Shown here: positions 1 to 5,264 of the stretch, piece after piece
Numbering within the stretch: position 1 is the first letter of the stretch
Layout: the number at the start of each line of letters is the position of its first letter
DNA from: Ponticaulis sp.
GTDB taxonomy: Bacteria; Pseudomonadota; Alphaproteobacteria; Caulobacterales; Hyphomonadaceae
Assembly: GCA_002699325.1 (NCBI GenBank)
Contig: PABS01000053.1
Location: 1 to 7,472, forward strand
DNA length: 7,472 nt
Direction of reading: 5' to 3'
Program-made: the position numbers and the translations under genes
Notes under the pieces: model-generated
Told to the model about the DNA's origin: nothing
The model's input: only the letters and a program-made list of their open reading frames with translations
The model's database searches: none

Positions 1-122
1 CGCGGATCGGAGAGGTGGCTCAGGAAATGGGCAAGGACAAGATCATCATCATGAACCTGTGTGGTCGAGGCGATAAAGACATCTTCTCCGTTGCCGGCCA
101 TCTGGGGATGGATATCGACTAG
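1..122 (+). CDS. trpB: Tryptophan synthase beta chain, 3' end only
   Basis: This is the C-terminal 39 residues of TrpB, the PLP-dependent beta subunit that condenses indole with serine to make tryptophan in the cytoplasm, in complex with TrpA. The frame is open from position 3 to the TAG at 120-122. The diagnostic part is the segment [11 protein letters not shown] followed by a short helix, matching the family's conserved C-terminal NLSGRGDKD(I/M) signature, which lies near the end of all TrpB proteins. The start and the PLP lysine lie outside the window. The gene would normally be followed directly by trpA; here the next gene is convergent and trpA is about 3.3 kb away. The identification rests on one short motif, but the motif is specific and trpA nearby supports it. 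Confidence 0.9.
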   Translation, partial: RIGEVAQEMGKDKIIIMNLCGRGDKDIFSVAGHLGMDID

Positions 123-136
123 ATCAGGTGCTGATC
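122..136. repeat. Perfect inverted repeat at the trpB / EEP-gene convergent stops
   Basis: GATCAG (122-127), a GTG loop and CTGATC (131-136) form a perfect 6-bp stem. It starts on the last base of the trpB stop codon and includes the stop codon of the opposing gene (124-126). No T-tract follows on either strand, so it is not a canonical intrinsic terminator. It may still act as a 3'-end or RNA-stability hairpin for both converging transcripts, or be a chance product of coding sequence. Confidence 0.35.
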
Positions 137-1137
137 GCGAAGGTGTATTTGATCGGGAAGTGATCTGATCCACAGGCCTTGAGCCGTTCGATATCGACAA
201 CGCGGAAGTGATGGCTGGCGAAGATATGATCGAGCGGCCAGCGCAGGATCGGGCTTTTGGCACCATAGGTATTGAAGATGCCGCGACCGCGCTTGGGGTC
301 CCGCAAATTTGACACGTCTTCGAAGGCCCGGATCGCTGGCGACCAGCCGACTTCGTTGAGGTCGCCCATGACAAGCACGGGACACTCCTGTTTTTTTGCG
401 TCTTTGCCGACAATGATCAGTTCATCGTCCAGATCCTCGACATCATCCTCAGGCCGTGGTGGGCGGGGGTGAATGCCGTAGACCCTGAGCGGACAGTCAT
501 CTGCGAGGCGGAGATCGATATAAAGCGAAGGGATGTGCTCCTGACAGAGGTGTTTCAGCTCGACCATGTCGATCTGCACCCGGGAATAGAACAGCAGCCC
601 GTTATGATCCTCCAGCGGCAGGAGATACATGAAGGGGTATTTCTCCTTTAGCGGCTCCAGCGCATCGGCCCAGGCATGATTGGTTTCGCTGAGGAAGACG
701 ATGTCGGCATCTGCTTCCAGAATACGTTCCAACCCTCGATCATACTGCTCGTTTTCCTCGAGAACGTTGAACAGCAAAATGGAGAGCCGGTGCTCCTCAC
801 CATCAGGCCGGGCATCTTTCATTTCTTTGGGGCCGAACGGGAAATACGGAAAGATTTCCGATATGCACCAGACGAAACCGGCGAAAACGGCAAACAGGAA
901 ACCAGCCGCAAAAAGGTTTGGAATGCCGAAAATGCCCAGCTGGATGAAGAAAATCAGTATCAGCAGCAATGATGTCTGCTGGCGACCATAAATCCAGATC
1001 CGGGTCCACCAGGCTTTGACTGGCAGGTAGGGGGCAAGAAGGCCAAGAACGAGGAAAATGCCACTGGCATAAAGTAATGCCTGGCCGACAAGTCGCAGAA
1101 TCTCCATCATGAACAAGAAACACGTCTCAGCGCGCAT
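124..1137 (-). CDS. Membrane-anchored endonuclease/exonuclease/phosphatase (EEP) family protein
   Basis: A 337-residue protein with a hydrophobic N-terminal third and a C-terminal EEP (DNase I-like) metallo-phosphoesterase domain. Three membrane segments are visible at about residues 13-37, 55-70 and 74-95. The catalytic set is complete: N124 in LLFNVLEEN, E151 in SETN, H223 in YGIHPRPP, D259 and N261 in MGDLN, D303-H304 in PLDHIF and D325-H326 in GSDHFP. It should therefore be an active Mg-dependent phosphoesterase, but the family spans nucleases, lipid phosphatases and sphingomyelinases, so the substrate cannot be told. Topology is ambiguous: three segments put the catalytic domain in the periplasm if the N-terminus is cytoplasmic, yet the loop after segment 1 carries K41, R46 and R52. 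The start is uncertain; tandem ATGs at codons 10-11 (1105-1110) are alternatives and none has a clear ribosome-binding site. It converges on trpB with one base between the stops. Confidence 0.85.
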   Translation of the reverse strand: MRAETCFLFMMEILRLVGQALLYASGIFLVLGLLAPYLPVKAWWTRIWIYGRQQTSLLLILIFFIQLGIFGIPNLFAAGFLFAVFAGFVWCISEIFPYFPFGPKEMKDARPDGEEHRLSILLFNVLEENEQYDRGLERILEADADIVFLSETNHAWADALEPLKEKYPFMYLLPLEDHNGLLFYSRVQIDMVELKHLCQEHIPSLYIDLRLADDCPLRVYGIHPRPPRPEDDVEDLDDELIIVGKDAKKQECPVLVMGDLNEVGWSPAIRAFEDVSNLRDPKRGRGIFNTYGAKSPILRWPLDHIFASHHFRVVDIERLKACGSDHFPIKYTFAIST

Positions 1138-1279
1138 GGTTGCGGTAAAATTGAGATTGTCTTCATGGCGATGCCTGCCGGGTCCTCAGAGCACTGTCTG
1201 GCAACGGTTTCTGGATTAACTTGGGAGGCTGCGCTGAAGCGTGTAGAGCTGAATGGGCACAGGCCAAAAGGATGCACTC
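1138..1279. other. Divergent intergenic region, EEP gene / GFA gene
   Basis: This 142-nt gap must hold the start signals for the EEP gene (leftward) and the GFA-like gene (rightward). Apart from the ribosome-binding site at 1268-1272 I see no convincing promoter hexamers, repeat or hairpin. Short open frames across it lack any protein-family resemblance. Confidence 0.5.
1268..1272 (+). promoter_or_regulatory. Ribosome-binding site deciding the GFA-like gene start
   Basis: AAGGA lies 7 nt before the ATG at 1280. The in-frame upstream ATG at 1253 has no comparable site, and the nine residues it would add lie before the conserved domain, so 1280 is preferred. Confidence 0.65.
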
Positions 1280-1630
1280 ATGACCCAGTATACCGGCGGA
1301 TGTCACTGCGGAAAAATCGCTTTCGAGGTGGAAGCTGAATTTGACAAAGCGATTGTCTGCAATTGCTCGCATTGCTCAATGAAGGGGTTTCGCCTTTCCT
1401 TTGTGCCACGCGCTGATTTCACCTTGAAAAAGGGTGATGGTGAGTGGATGACCTATAAGTTCAATAAAGGCACGATCGATCACAACTTTTGCAAAACCTG
1501 CGGCGTTGAGAGTTTTGCTTACGGGCGCATGCCAGATGGCGCAGAGATCGCGGCGATCAATCTGAACTGTGTGGATGCGCTGGACGCGCCGTCTCTGCCC
1601 GAAGAAAAGGTCGACGGGAAGAATTTCTGA
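1280..1630 (+). CDS. GFA/CENP-V family zinc-binding protein
   Basis: A 116-residue single-domain protein of the glutathione-dependent formaldehyde-activating (GFA)/CENP-V fold. The zinc cysteines are all in place: C8 and C10 in GGCHCG, C27, C29 and C32 in CNCSHC, and C71 and C74 in CKTCG. An additional C97 lies in NLNCVD, a position often occupied in this family. Members bind two structural zincs. The founding member Gfa was proposed to speed formation of S-hydroxymethylglutathione, but most small homologues have no proven activity, so a formaldehyde role should not be assumed; no formaldehyde dehydrogenase gene is nearby. Length is normal for the family. The start at 1280 follows the ribosome-binding site; an upstream in-frame ATG at 1253 would give 125 residues. 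It stands alone, divergent from the EEP gene and convergent with the methyltransferase gene 23 nt further on. Confidence 0.88.
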   Translation: MTQYTGGCHCGKIAFEVEAEFDKAIVCNCSHCSMKGFRLSFVPRADFTLKKGDGEWMTYKFNKGTIDHNFCKTCGVESFAYGRMPDGAEIAAINLNCVDALDAPSLPEEKVDGKNF

Positions 1631-1653
1631 GGGCTGAGCTGACGTCTGGCTCG

Positions 1654-2910
1654 CTATCCGGTCCGGCGGAGATGGTCGCGTTTCGCGGTCTTTTCGCCGG
1701 TGTAAAGGTAATCGCGGGTCAGCGGCGCAGCGGTCTGTTTGTGTCCCAGTTGAATCTGGAACACGACGTGCTCGCCATGACGGAATGAGGCCTCCGAACA
1801 GGCGAGATAAAACTCCCACATGCGCACGAAGGTCTCATCATGCATTTCGGCGGCGCGTTCGGCATTGGCCATGAAGCGTTCCCGCCAGGCCTTCAGCGTT
1901 TCGGCATAGTGCAGGCGAAGGATTTCGACATCGAGTACGGTGAGACCGGCTTTTTCAATCGCCGGGAGTAGCTCTGACAGCGCCGGAATATAACCGCCGG
2001 GGAAGATGCGTTTTTCAATCCACGGATTGTTGGCGCCCGGCCCGTGGGGGCGGCCAATGGTGTGAATGAGGGCCAGGCCGTCATCTTTCAGGTTGGCAGC
2101 GACGCGGTCGAAATAGGTCTGAAACTGCGGATAGCCGACATGTTCGAGCATGCCTACCGAAACCACGCGATCATAGGTTTCACTGACCTCACGATAGTCT
2201 GTCAGTCTGAAGTCGATATCGCTGTCATGAGGAGAATTGGCGGCGCGCTCTCTCGCGGTTGCGATCTGTTCTTCTGACAGAGTAACGCCATCAACCTTCA
2301 CGCCGTCCTCGCGAGCCATATGCAGCGCCAGTCCGCCCCAGCCACAGCCGATGTCGAGCACGCGCTGGCCGGGCTCCAGACAGAGCTTGCGCGCAATGTG
2401 TTTGCGTTTGTATTTCTGCGCCTTGTCGAGTGGTGTGTCGGGATCGGGAAAATATGCGCAGGAATACTGCATGTCGCCGTCCAGAAAGAGGCGATACAGC
2501 TCGTTTCCGATGTCATAATGGTGCGCGATGTTGCTGCGCGATTTTCGATTGTCATTCCATTGATAGAGGCGTCTGAGCGCTGTGCGCGCGCTGTTGCGCA
2601 GCCAGTGGCTGAAAGTGATTGGCTTTCCGGGCTGACGGGCGAGATTCATCCAGATCAGATCGAGAAAATCAAAGATACTGCCCCTCTCAACGGTGAGACC
2701 TTGAAACATATAGGCCTCGCCAAGCTGGAAAGACGGGTCGACCATAATACGTCTTAACCAGGCCCGGCTTGCGATACAGACAACGACATGAGGCGTATCG
2801 CCAATCTGGCCAAACTCCATGCGCTGGCCGTCCGGCATGATTACCTCAAGGTGGCCGGTGCCGATCAAGTTATTCAATTCTTTGCGGAGGTGTTCTGAAC
2901 CCAAACCCAT
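1654..2910 (-). CDS. cfa: Cyclopropane-fatty-acid-phospholipid synthase family SAM methyltransferase
   Basis: A 418-residue protein with the full layout of cyclopropane fatty acid synthases, which transfer a methylene group from S-adenosylmethionine to cis double bonds of membrane phospholipid acyl chains. An N-terminal lipid-binding region (about 1-120) is followed by HYDIGN (131-136), YSCAYF with C151, the SAM-binding loop VLDIGCGWGG (184-193), MLEHVG with E256, HTIG with H283 and LHYAETL with Y335. By alignment these match the E. coli Cfa active-site residues C139, E239, H266 and Y317. Length is slightly above the E. coli enzyme. Start chosen at 2910 because AGGGAG sits 6 nt upstream; the longer frame from 2934 (426 residues) has no ribosome-binding site. 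It is a single gene, divergent from cutA. Related family members make other modified lipids, so the exact product (cyclopropane or a methylated acyl chain) is inferred. Confidence 0.9.
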   Translation of the reverse strand: MGLGSEHLRKELNNLIGTGHLEVIMPDGQRMEFGQIGDTPHVVVCIASRAWLRRIMVDPSFQLGEAYMFQGLTVERGSIFDFLDLIWMNLARQPGKPITFSHWLRNSARTALRRLYQWNDNRKSRSNIAHHYDIGNELYRLFLDGDMQYSCAYFPDPDTPLDKAQKYKRKHIARKLCLEPGQRVLDIGCGWGGLALHMAREDGVKVDGVTLSEEQIATARERAANSPHDSDIDFRLTDYREVSETYDRVVSVGMLEHVGYPQFQTYFDRVAANLKDDGLALIHTIGRPHGPGANNPWIEKRIFPGGYIPALSELLPAIEKAGLTVLDVEILRLHYAETLKAWRERFMANAERAAEMHDETFVRMWEFYLACSEASFRHGEHVVFQIQLGHKQTAAPLTRDYLYTGEKTAKRDHLRRTG

Positions 2911-2916
2911 CTCAAT

Positions 2917-2922
2917 CTCCCT
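2917..2922 (-). promoter_or_regulatory. Ribosome-binding site deciding the cfa start
   Basis: On the minus strand AGGGAG lies 6 nt before the ATG at 2910-2908. It lies inside the codons that the longer reading frame (ATG at 2934) would translate, and that upstream ATG is preceded by a pyrimidine-rich run instead of a Shine-Dalgarno sequence. Confidence 0.7.
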
Positions 2923-2957
2923 CTTGATACCCATCAGGAGGCGTGCAGATCGATGTC

Positions 2958-2975
2958 AGAACAGGATTCTGTTTT
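2958..2975 (+). repeat. Small hairpin with T-rich 3' arm in the cfa-cutA gap
   Basis: AACAG (2960-2964), loop GATT and CTGTT (2969-2973) form a 5-bp stem that extends by a G-T and an A-T pair, and the 3' arm runs into TTTTTATTT (2972-2980). It resembles a weak terminator on the plus strand, yet no plus-strand gene lies just upstream. It may be an operator, an element in the cfa leader, or chance. Confidence 0.25.
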
Positions 2976-3025
2976 TATTTGCGTTCTGGCGCTTTGGTTA
3001 TCCGGATCCGCAGTGCCTTACGATG

Positions 3026-3031
3026 TATAAT
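3026..3031 (+). promoter_or_regulatory. Candidate -10 element for the cutA-trpA-accD-folC operon
   Basis: TATAAT matches the sigma-70 -10 consensus at all six positions. It lies about 97 nt upstream of the cutA start codon, so transcription would begin near 3038. At 17-18 nt upstream there is no recognisable -35 (the sequence there is near CCGGATC); the TTGGTT at 2994-2999 is too far (26 nt). The call depends on the -10 match and on the need for a promoter here. Confidence 0.3.
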
Positions 3032-3127
3032 GCAAAAGCCAGCGAGAAAGTTCCGCGCTAACAATCGCTCTGGGCCCCACTAGCACGGGCGCTCGACCAC
3101 CTAACTGACCAGGACAGGAGATACATC

Positions 3128-3451
3128 ATGTCTGAGATCATCCTTATCCGTGTGAACTGCCCGTCTGAAGACCTGGCGGCTTCGCTCGCCGAGGCCGCCG
3201 TGAAGGGGCATCTGGCCGCGTGCGCCAATATTGAGGGGCCGATTGCCTCTGTTTATCACTGGGATGGGAAGATTGAGCGCGGAGAGGAATATGTGCTCTG
3301 GCTCAAAACGCGCGCTGACCGGTGGTCAGATGTCGAGACATTGGTGAGCGCGCTGCACCCGGATGATACGCCCGCCATACTTGCAATCCCTTGCGTTCAT
3401 GCGAATGCGCGTTATGAAGCTTGGCTTTCCGCGAACAGCAAGGCTGATTAA
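3128..3451 (+). CDS. cutA: CutA1-family divalent-ion tolerance protein
   Basis: A 107-residue protein spanning the whole CutA1 fold, a small cytoplasmic trimeric ferredoxin-like protein linked genetically to copper and divalent-metal tolerance in E. coli; its biochemical role is unsettled. Recognisable segments are KGHLAACANI (26-35), SVYHWDGKIE (41-50), LKTRAD (59-64) and LHPDDTPAILAIP (76-88). C11 and C33 align with E. coli CutA C16 and C39, and H77 with its HP motif. The usual HPYxxPEI signature reads HPDDTPAI, losing the tyrosine and the glutamate. The start is firm: AGGAG at 3116-3120 lies 7 nt before the ATG. The gene is the first of a plus-strand run, and its TAA shares one base with the trpA ATG (3449-3453), implying translational coupling. 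Confidence 0.93.
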   Translation: MSEIILIRVNCPSEDLAASLAEAAVKGHLAACANIEGPIASVYHWDGKIERGEEYVLWLKTRADRWSDVETLVSALHPDDTPAILAIPCVHANARYEAWLSANSKAD

Positions 3452-4281
3452 TGCCCGTTTCGAGAATTTCCTCTGCATTTGAGACCGCGCGCTCTGAAGG
3501 GCGCGCCGCGCTTGTGACCTATATCATGGCGGGTGACCCGGATATGGAAACCAGCCTGGAGCTGCTTCATGCGCTGGCTGACAATGGCGCAGATGTGATT
3601 GAGCTCGGCGCTCCGTTCACTGATCCTATGGCCGATGGCCCGACCATTCAGCGCGCGGCGCAGCGCAGCCTGAAGGCCGGAACGACGCTGAAAGATGTTC
3701 TGGAGCTGGCCCGGCGTTTCCGGACGAAAAATGACACGACACCGCTGATCCTGATGGGTTATGCCAATCCGGTTCACCTGATGGGGTATGAGACATTTGC
3801 CGGTGAAGCAGCCTCGGCTGGCATTGACGGCACTATCCTCGTTGACCTGCCGCCGGAAGAAGATCAGCCCATCCGCGACGCCTATGCGGTGCATGATTTG
3901 GCTGTGATTCGCCTTGCCACGCCGACCACCAAGGAAAGCCGTATGGCGACTGTGGCCGATGGCGCGAGTGGCTTTCTGTATTACGTTTCCGTTGCTGGCG
4001 TGACGGGCGCGAAGAAGCCTGTCGTAAGCGATATTTCGGAAGGCGTGGCGCTGGCCAAACGGGTCTCCGGACTGCCGGTTTGTGTGGGCTTCGGCATCAA
4101 GACCGGTGAGCAGGCCGCAGAGATGGCACAGATATGTGATGGCGTTGTCGTTGGATCGGCCTTCGTTGATCTTATATCTGAGATGTCGCAGAGTACGGCA
4201 CGCGACGAGGCGTTGGAGGCGGTGGCTCGTCTGACCCGGGAATTGAGTTCCGGGCTGGCATCTGACCGCGGCACGGCTTGA
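3451..4281 (+). CDS. trpA: Tryptophan synthase alpha chain
   Basis: TrpA cleaves indole-3-glycerol phosphate to indole and glyceraldehyde 3-phosphate and passes indole through a tunnel to TrpB, the last step pair of tryptophan synthesis. The 276-residue length is normal. The catalytic pair is present in VIELGAPFTDPMADGP: E51 and D62, equivalent to Salmonella E49 and D60. Also visible are the barrel segment MGYANP (102-107), the mobile loop VSVAGVTGAKK (179-189), the phosphate-binding GFGI (213-216) and VVVGSAF (232-238). The start is fixed by the TAATG overlap with cutA; AAGG at 3440-3443, inside cutA, lies 7 nt upstream and can serve as ribosome-binding site. trpB is not adjacent, so the two subunits of the complex come from different transcripts. 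The gene runs into accD after 11 nt. Confidence 0.97.
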   Translation: MPVSRISSAFETARSEGRAALVTYIMAGDPDMETSLELLHALADNGADVIELGAPFTDPMADGPTIQRAAQRSLKAGTTLKDVLELARRFRTKNDTTPLILMGYANPVHLMGYETFAGEAASAGIDGTILVDLPPEEDQPIRDAYAVHDLAVIRLATPTTKESRMATVADGASGFLYYVSVAGVTGAKKPVVSDISEGVALAKRVSGLPVCVGFGIKTGEQAAEMAQICDGVVVGSAFVDLISEMSQSTARDEALEAVARLTRELSSGLASDRGTA

Positions 4282-4282
4282 C

Positions 4283-4286
4283 GGAG
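4283..4286 (+). promoter_or_regulatory. Ribosome-binding site deciding the accD start
   Basis: GGAG lies 6 nt before the ATG at 4293. The same frame can be read from a TTG at 4278 overlapping the trpA stop, but that codon would place GGAG inside the gene; the ATG also gives the MNWL N-terminus typical of AccD. Confidence 0.75.
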
Positions 4287-4292
4287 ACACGC

Positions 4293-5255
4293 ATGAACTG
4301 GCTTTCCAACCTCAGCCCTCCGGGCCTGAAATCGGTATTCGGCAAACGTGAAACGCCGGAGAACCTGTGGGTGAAATGTCCGAAATCGGGCGAACTCATC
4401 TATCGGCCTGATCTTGAGGCAAGCTTCTGGGTGACGCCATCGGGCGCGCATCTGCGCGTTGGCCCGCTGGTCCGTTTCCGTGCGCTTTTTGATGATGCGC
4501 AATGGGAGCCGATTCAGCTTCCGGATGTGCCACGTGATCCGCTGAAATTCAAAGATGACAAGCGCTATGTCGACCGCCTGAAAGGCGCAAAACACAAGAT
4601 TGGCGAGCGCAACCGACACGATCCAAACGGCGAAGACATCCTGCAGGATGACTGTATGGCCGCAGCTTTTGGCCGGATTGGCGGCAAACCTGCAGTGGTT
4701 CTGGTTCAGGACTTTGCATTCATGGGCGGCTCGCTGGGCATGGCGGCCGGCGAAGCCTTCATCAAGGCGGCTGAGACCGCCGTTGCACACAAGGCGGCGC
4801 TGATTGTCTGTACTGCGTCTGGTGGCGCGCGCATGCAGGAAGGCACGCTGTCTCTCATGCAGATGCCGCGGACGACCCTTGCCATTCAGGATGTGAAAGA
4901 TGCCGGACTGCCGTATCTGGTGGTCCTTACAGACCCGACCAGCGGCGGGGTCTCGGCCTCTTATGCCATGCTGGGCGATGTGCATCTGGCTGAACCGGAA
5001 GCCATGATCGCCTTTTCTGGACCACGCGTCATTGAGCAGACCATTCGTCAGAAATTGCCGGAAGGGTTTCAGCGCTCTGAATTCCTGAAGGATAAGGGCG
5101 TGGTGGATATGGTTGTCGACCGCCGTAAAATGGCCGGCGTGATCGGCCAGATTCTGAACCATCTGATGGGGAAGCGGGCGAATAATGACGATGGCCTGCC
5201 GCCAGTCCGTCAGCCTTCCGTCGATGCGGTAGACGATTTCTCCGACGAGGACTGA
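4293..5255 (+). CDS. accD: Acetyl-CoA carboxylase carboxyltransferase subunit beta
   Basis: AccD with AccA forms the carboxyltransferase that moves CO2 from carboxybiotin on AccB to acetyl-CoA, giving malonyl-CoA for fatty acid synthesis. The 320 residues show the crotonase-like core: DFAFMGGSLGMAAGEA (140-155), ASGGARMQEG (175-184) and GGVSASYAMLGD (218-229), which line the CoA site, then FSGPRVIEQT (241-250) and LPEGFQ (255-260). The N-terminal zinc ribbon is degenerate: the E. coli type has four cysteines, here only C29 remains, with S32 and the VTPSGAH segment (47-53) in place of the others. That loss is, as I recall, common in alphaproteobacterial AccD. An extra polar stretch lies at about 105-118 and the C-terminus is acidic (DDFSDED). 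It lies in the middle of the trpA-accD-folC run, with 9 nt before folC. Confidence 0.97.
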   Translation: MNWLSNLSPPGLKSVFGKRETPENLWVKCPKSGELIYRPDLEASFWVTPSGAHLRVGPLVRFRALFDDAQWEPIQLPDVPRDPLKFKDDKRYVDRLKGAKHKIGERNRHDPNGEDILQDDCMAAAFGRIGGKPAVVLVQDFAFMGGSLGMAAGEAFIKAAETAVAHKAALIVCTASGGARMQEGTLSLMQMPRTTLAIQDVKDAGLPYLVVLTDPTSGGVSASYAMLGDVHLAEPEAMIAFSGPRVIEQTIRQKLPEGFQRSEFLKDKGVVDMVVDRRKMAGVIGQILNHLMGKRANNDDGLPPVRQPSVDAVDDFSDED

Positions 5256-5264
5256 CCCCTGATT

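Larger units (their letters stand above)
2911..3127. other. Divergent intergenic region, cfa / cutA-trpA-accD-folC
   Basis: At 217 nt this is the longest non-coding stretch in the window. It must contain the promoter for cfa (leftward) and very likely the promoter for the whole cutA-trpA-accD-folC run (rightward). It holds ribosome-binding sites at both ends, a perfect TATAAT on the plus strand at 3026-3031, a small T-rich hairpin at 2958-2975 containing a GATTC site, and overlapping short palindromes at 3000-3010. I see no credible small gene in it. Confidence 0.6.

Noticed and set aside
1253..1279. Upstream ATG for the GFA-like gene
   Set aside because: No ribosome-binding site, and the added residues precede the conserved fold; the ATG at 1280 has AAGGA at 7 nt.
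1631..1653. Possible terminator between the GFA gene and cfa (GAGC ... GCTC around GACGTC)
   Set aside because: Only a four-base outer stem with uneven internal loops, no hairpin loop of workable size and no T-tract on either strand.
1376..1819. A 147-codon minus-strand frame across the GFA gene and the end of cfa
   Set aside because: It overlaps two well-supported genes in other frames and its sequence shows no domain.
1280..2934. The GFA-like gene, cfa and the EEP gene as one lipid or detoxification system
   Set aside because: They lie in alternating orientations with separate start regions, so they cannot form an operon, and no shared substrate can be argued from sequence.
2819..3061. 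An 80-codon plus-strand frame reaching into the cfa-cutA gap
   Set aside because: More than a third of it is antisense to the start of cfa, it has no clear ribosome-binding site, and the part in the gap has no recognisable protein features.
123..3450. Genomic island or mobile element between trpB and trpA
   Set aside because: No integrase, transposase, tRNA, terminal inverted repeat or target duplication is visible, and base composition looks like the flanks. The split is real but its mechanism is not shown.
3448..4290. A 280-codon open frame on the minus strand across trpA
   Set aside because: It is the antisense shadow of trpA, whose catalytic motifs are intact. The translation is rich in His, Arg and Gln and resembles no family; codon bias commonly leaves such frames open.
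4278..4292. TTG start for accD overlapping the trpA stop codon
   Set aside because: The ATG at 4293 has GGAG at 6 nt and gives the usual AccD N-terminus; the TTG has no better signal.
3981..5162. A 393-codon open frame on the minus strand across trpA and accD
   Set aside because: It covers the end of trpA, the intergenic 11 nt and most of accD, both firmly identified on the plus strand. Its composition is typical of a reverse-frame translation and no start signals support it.
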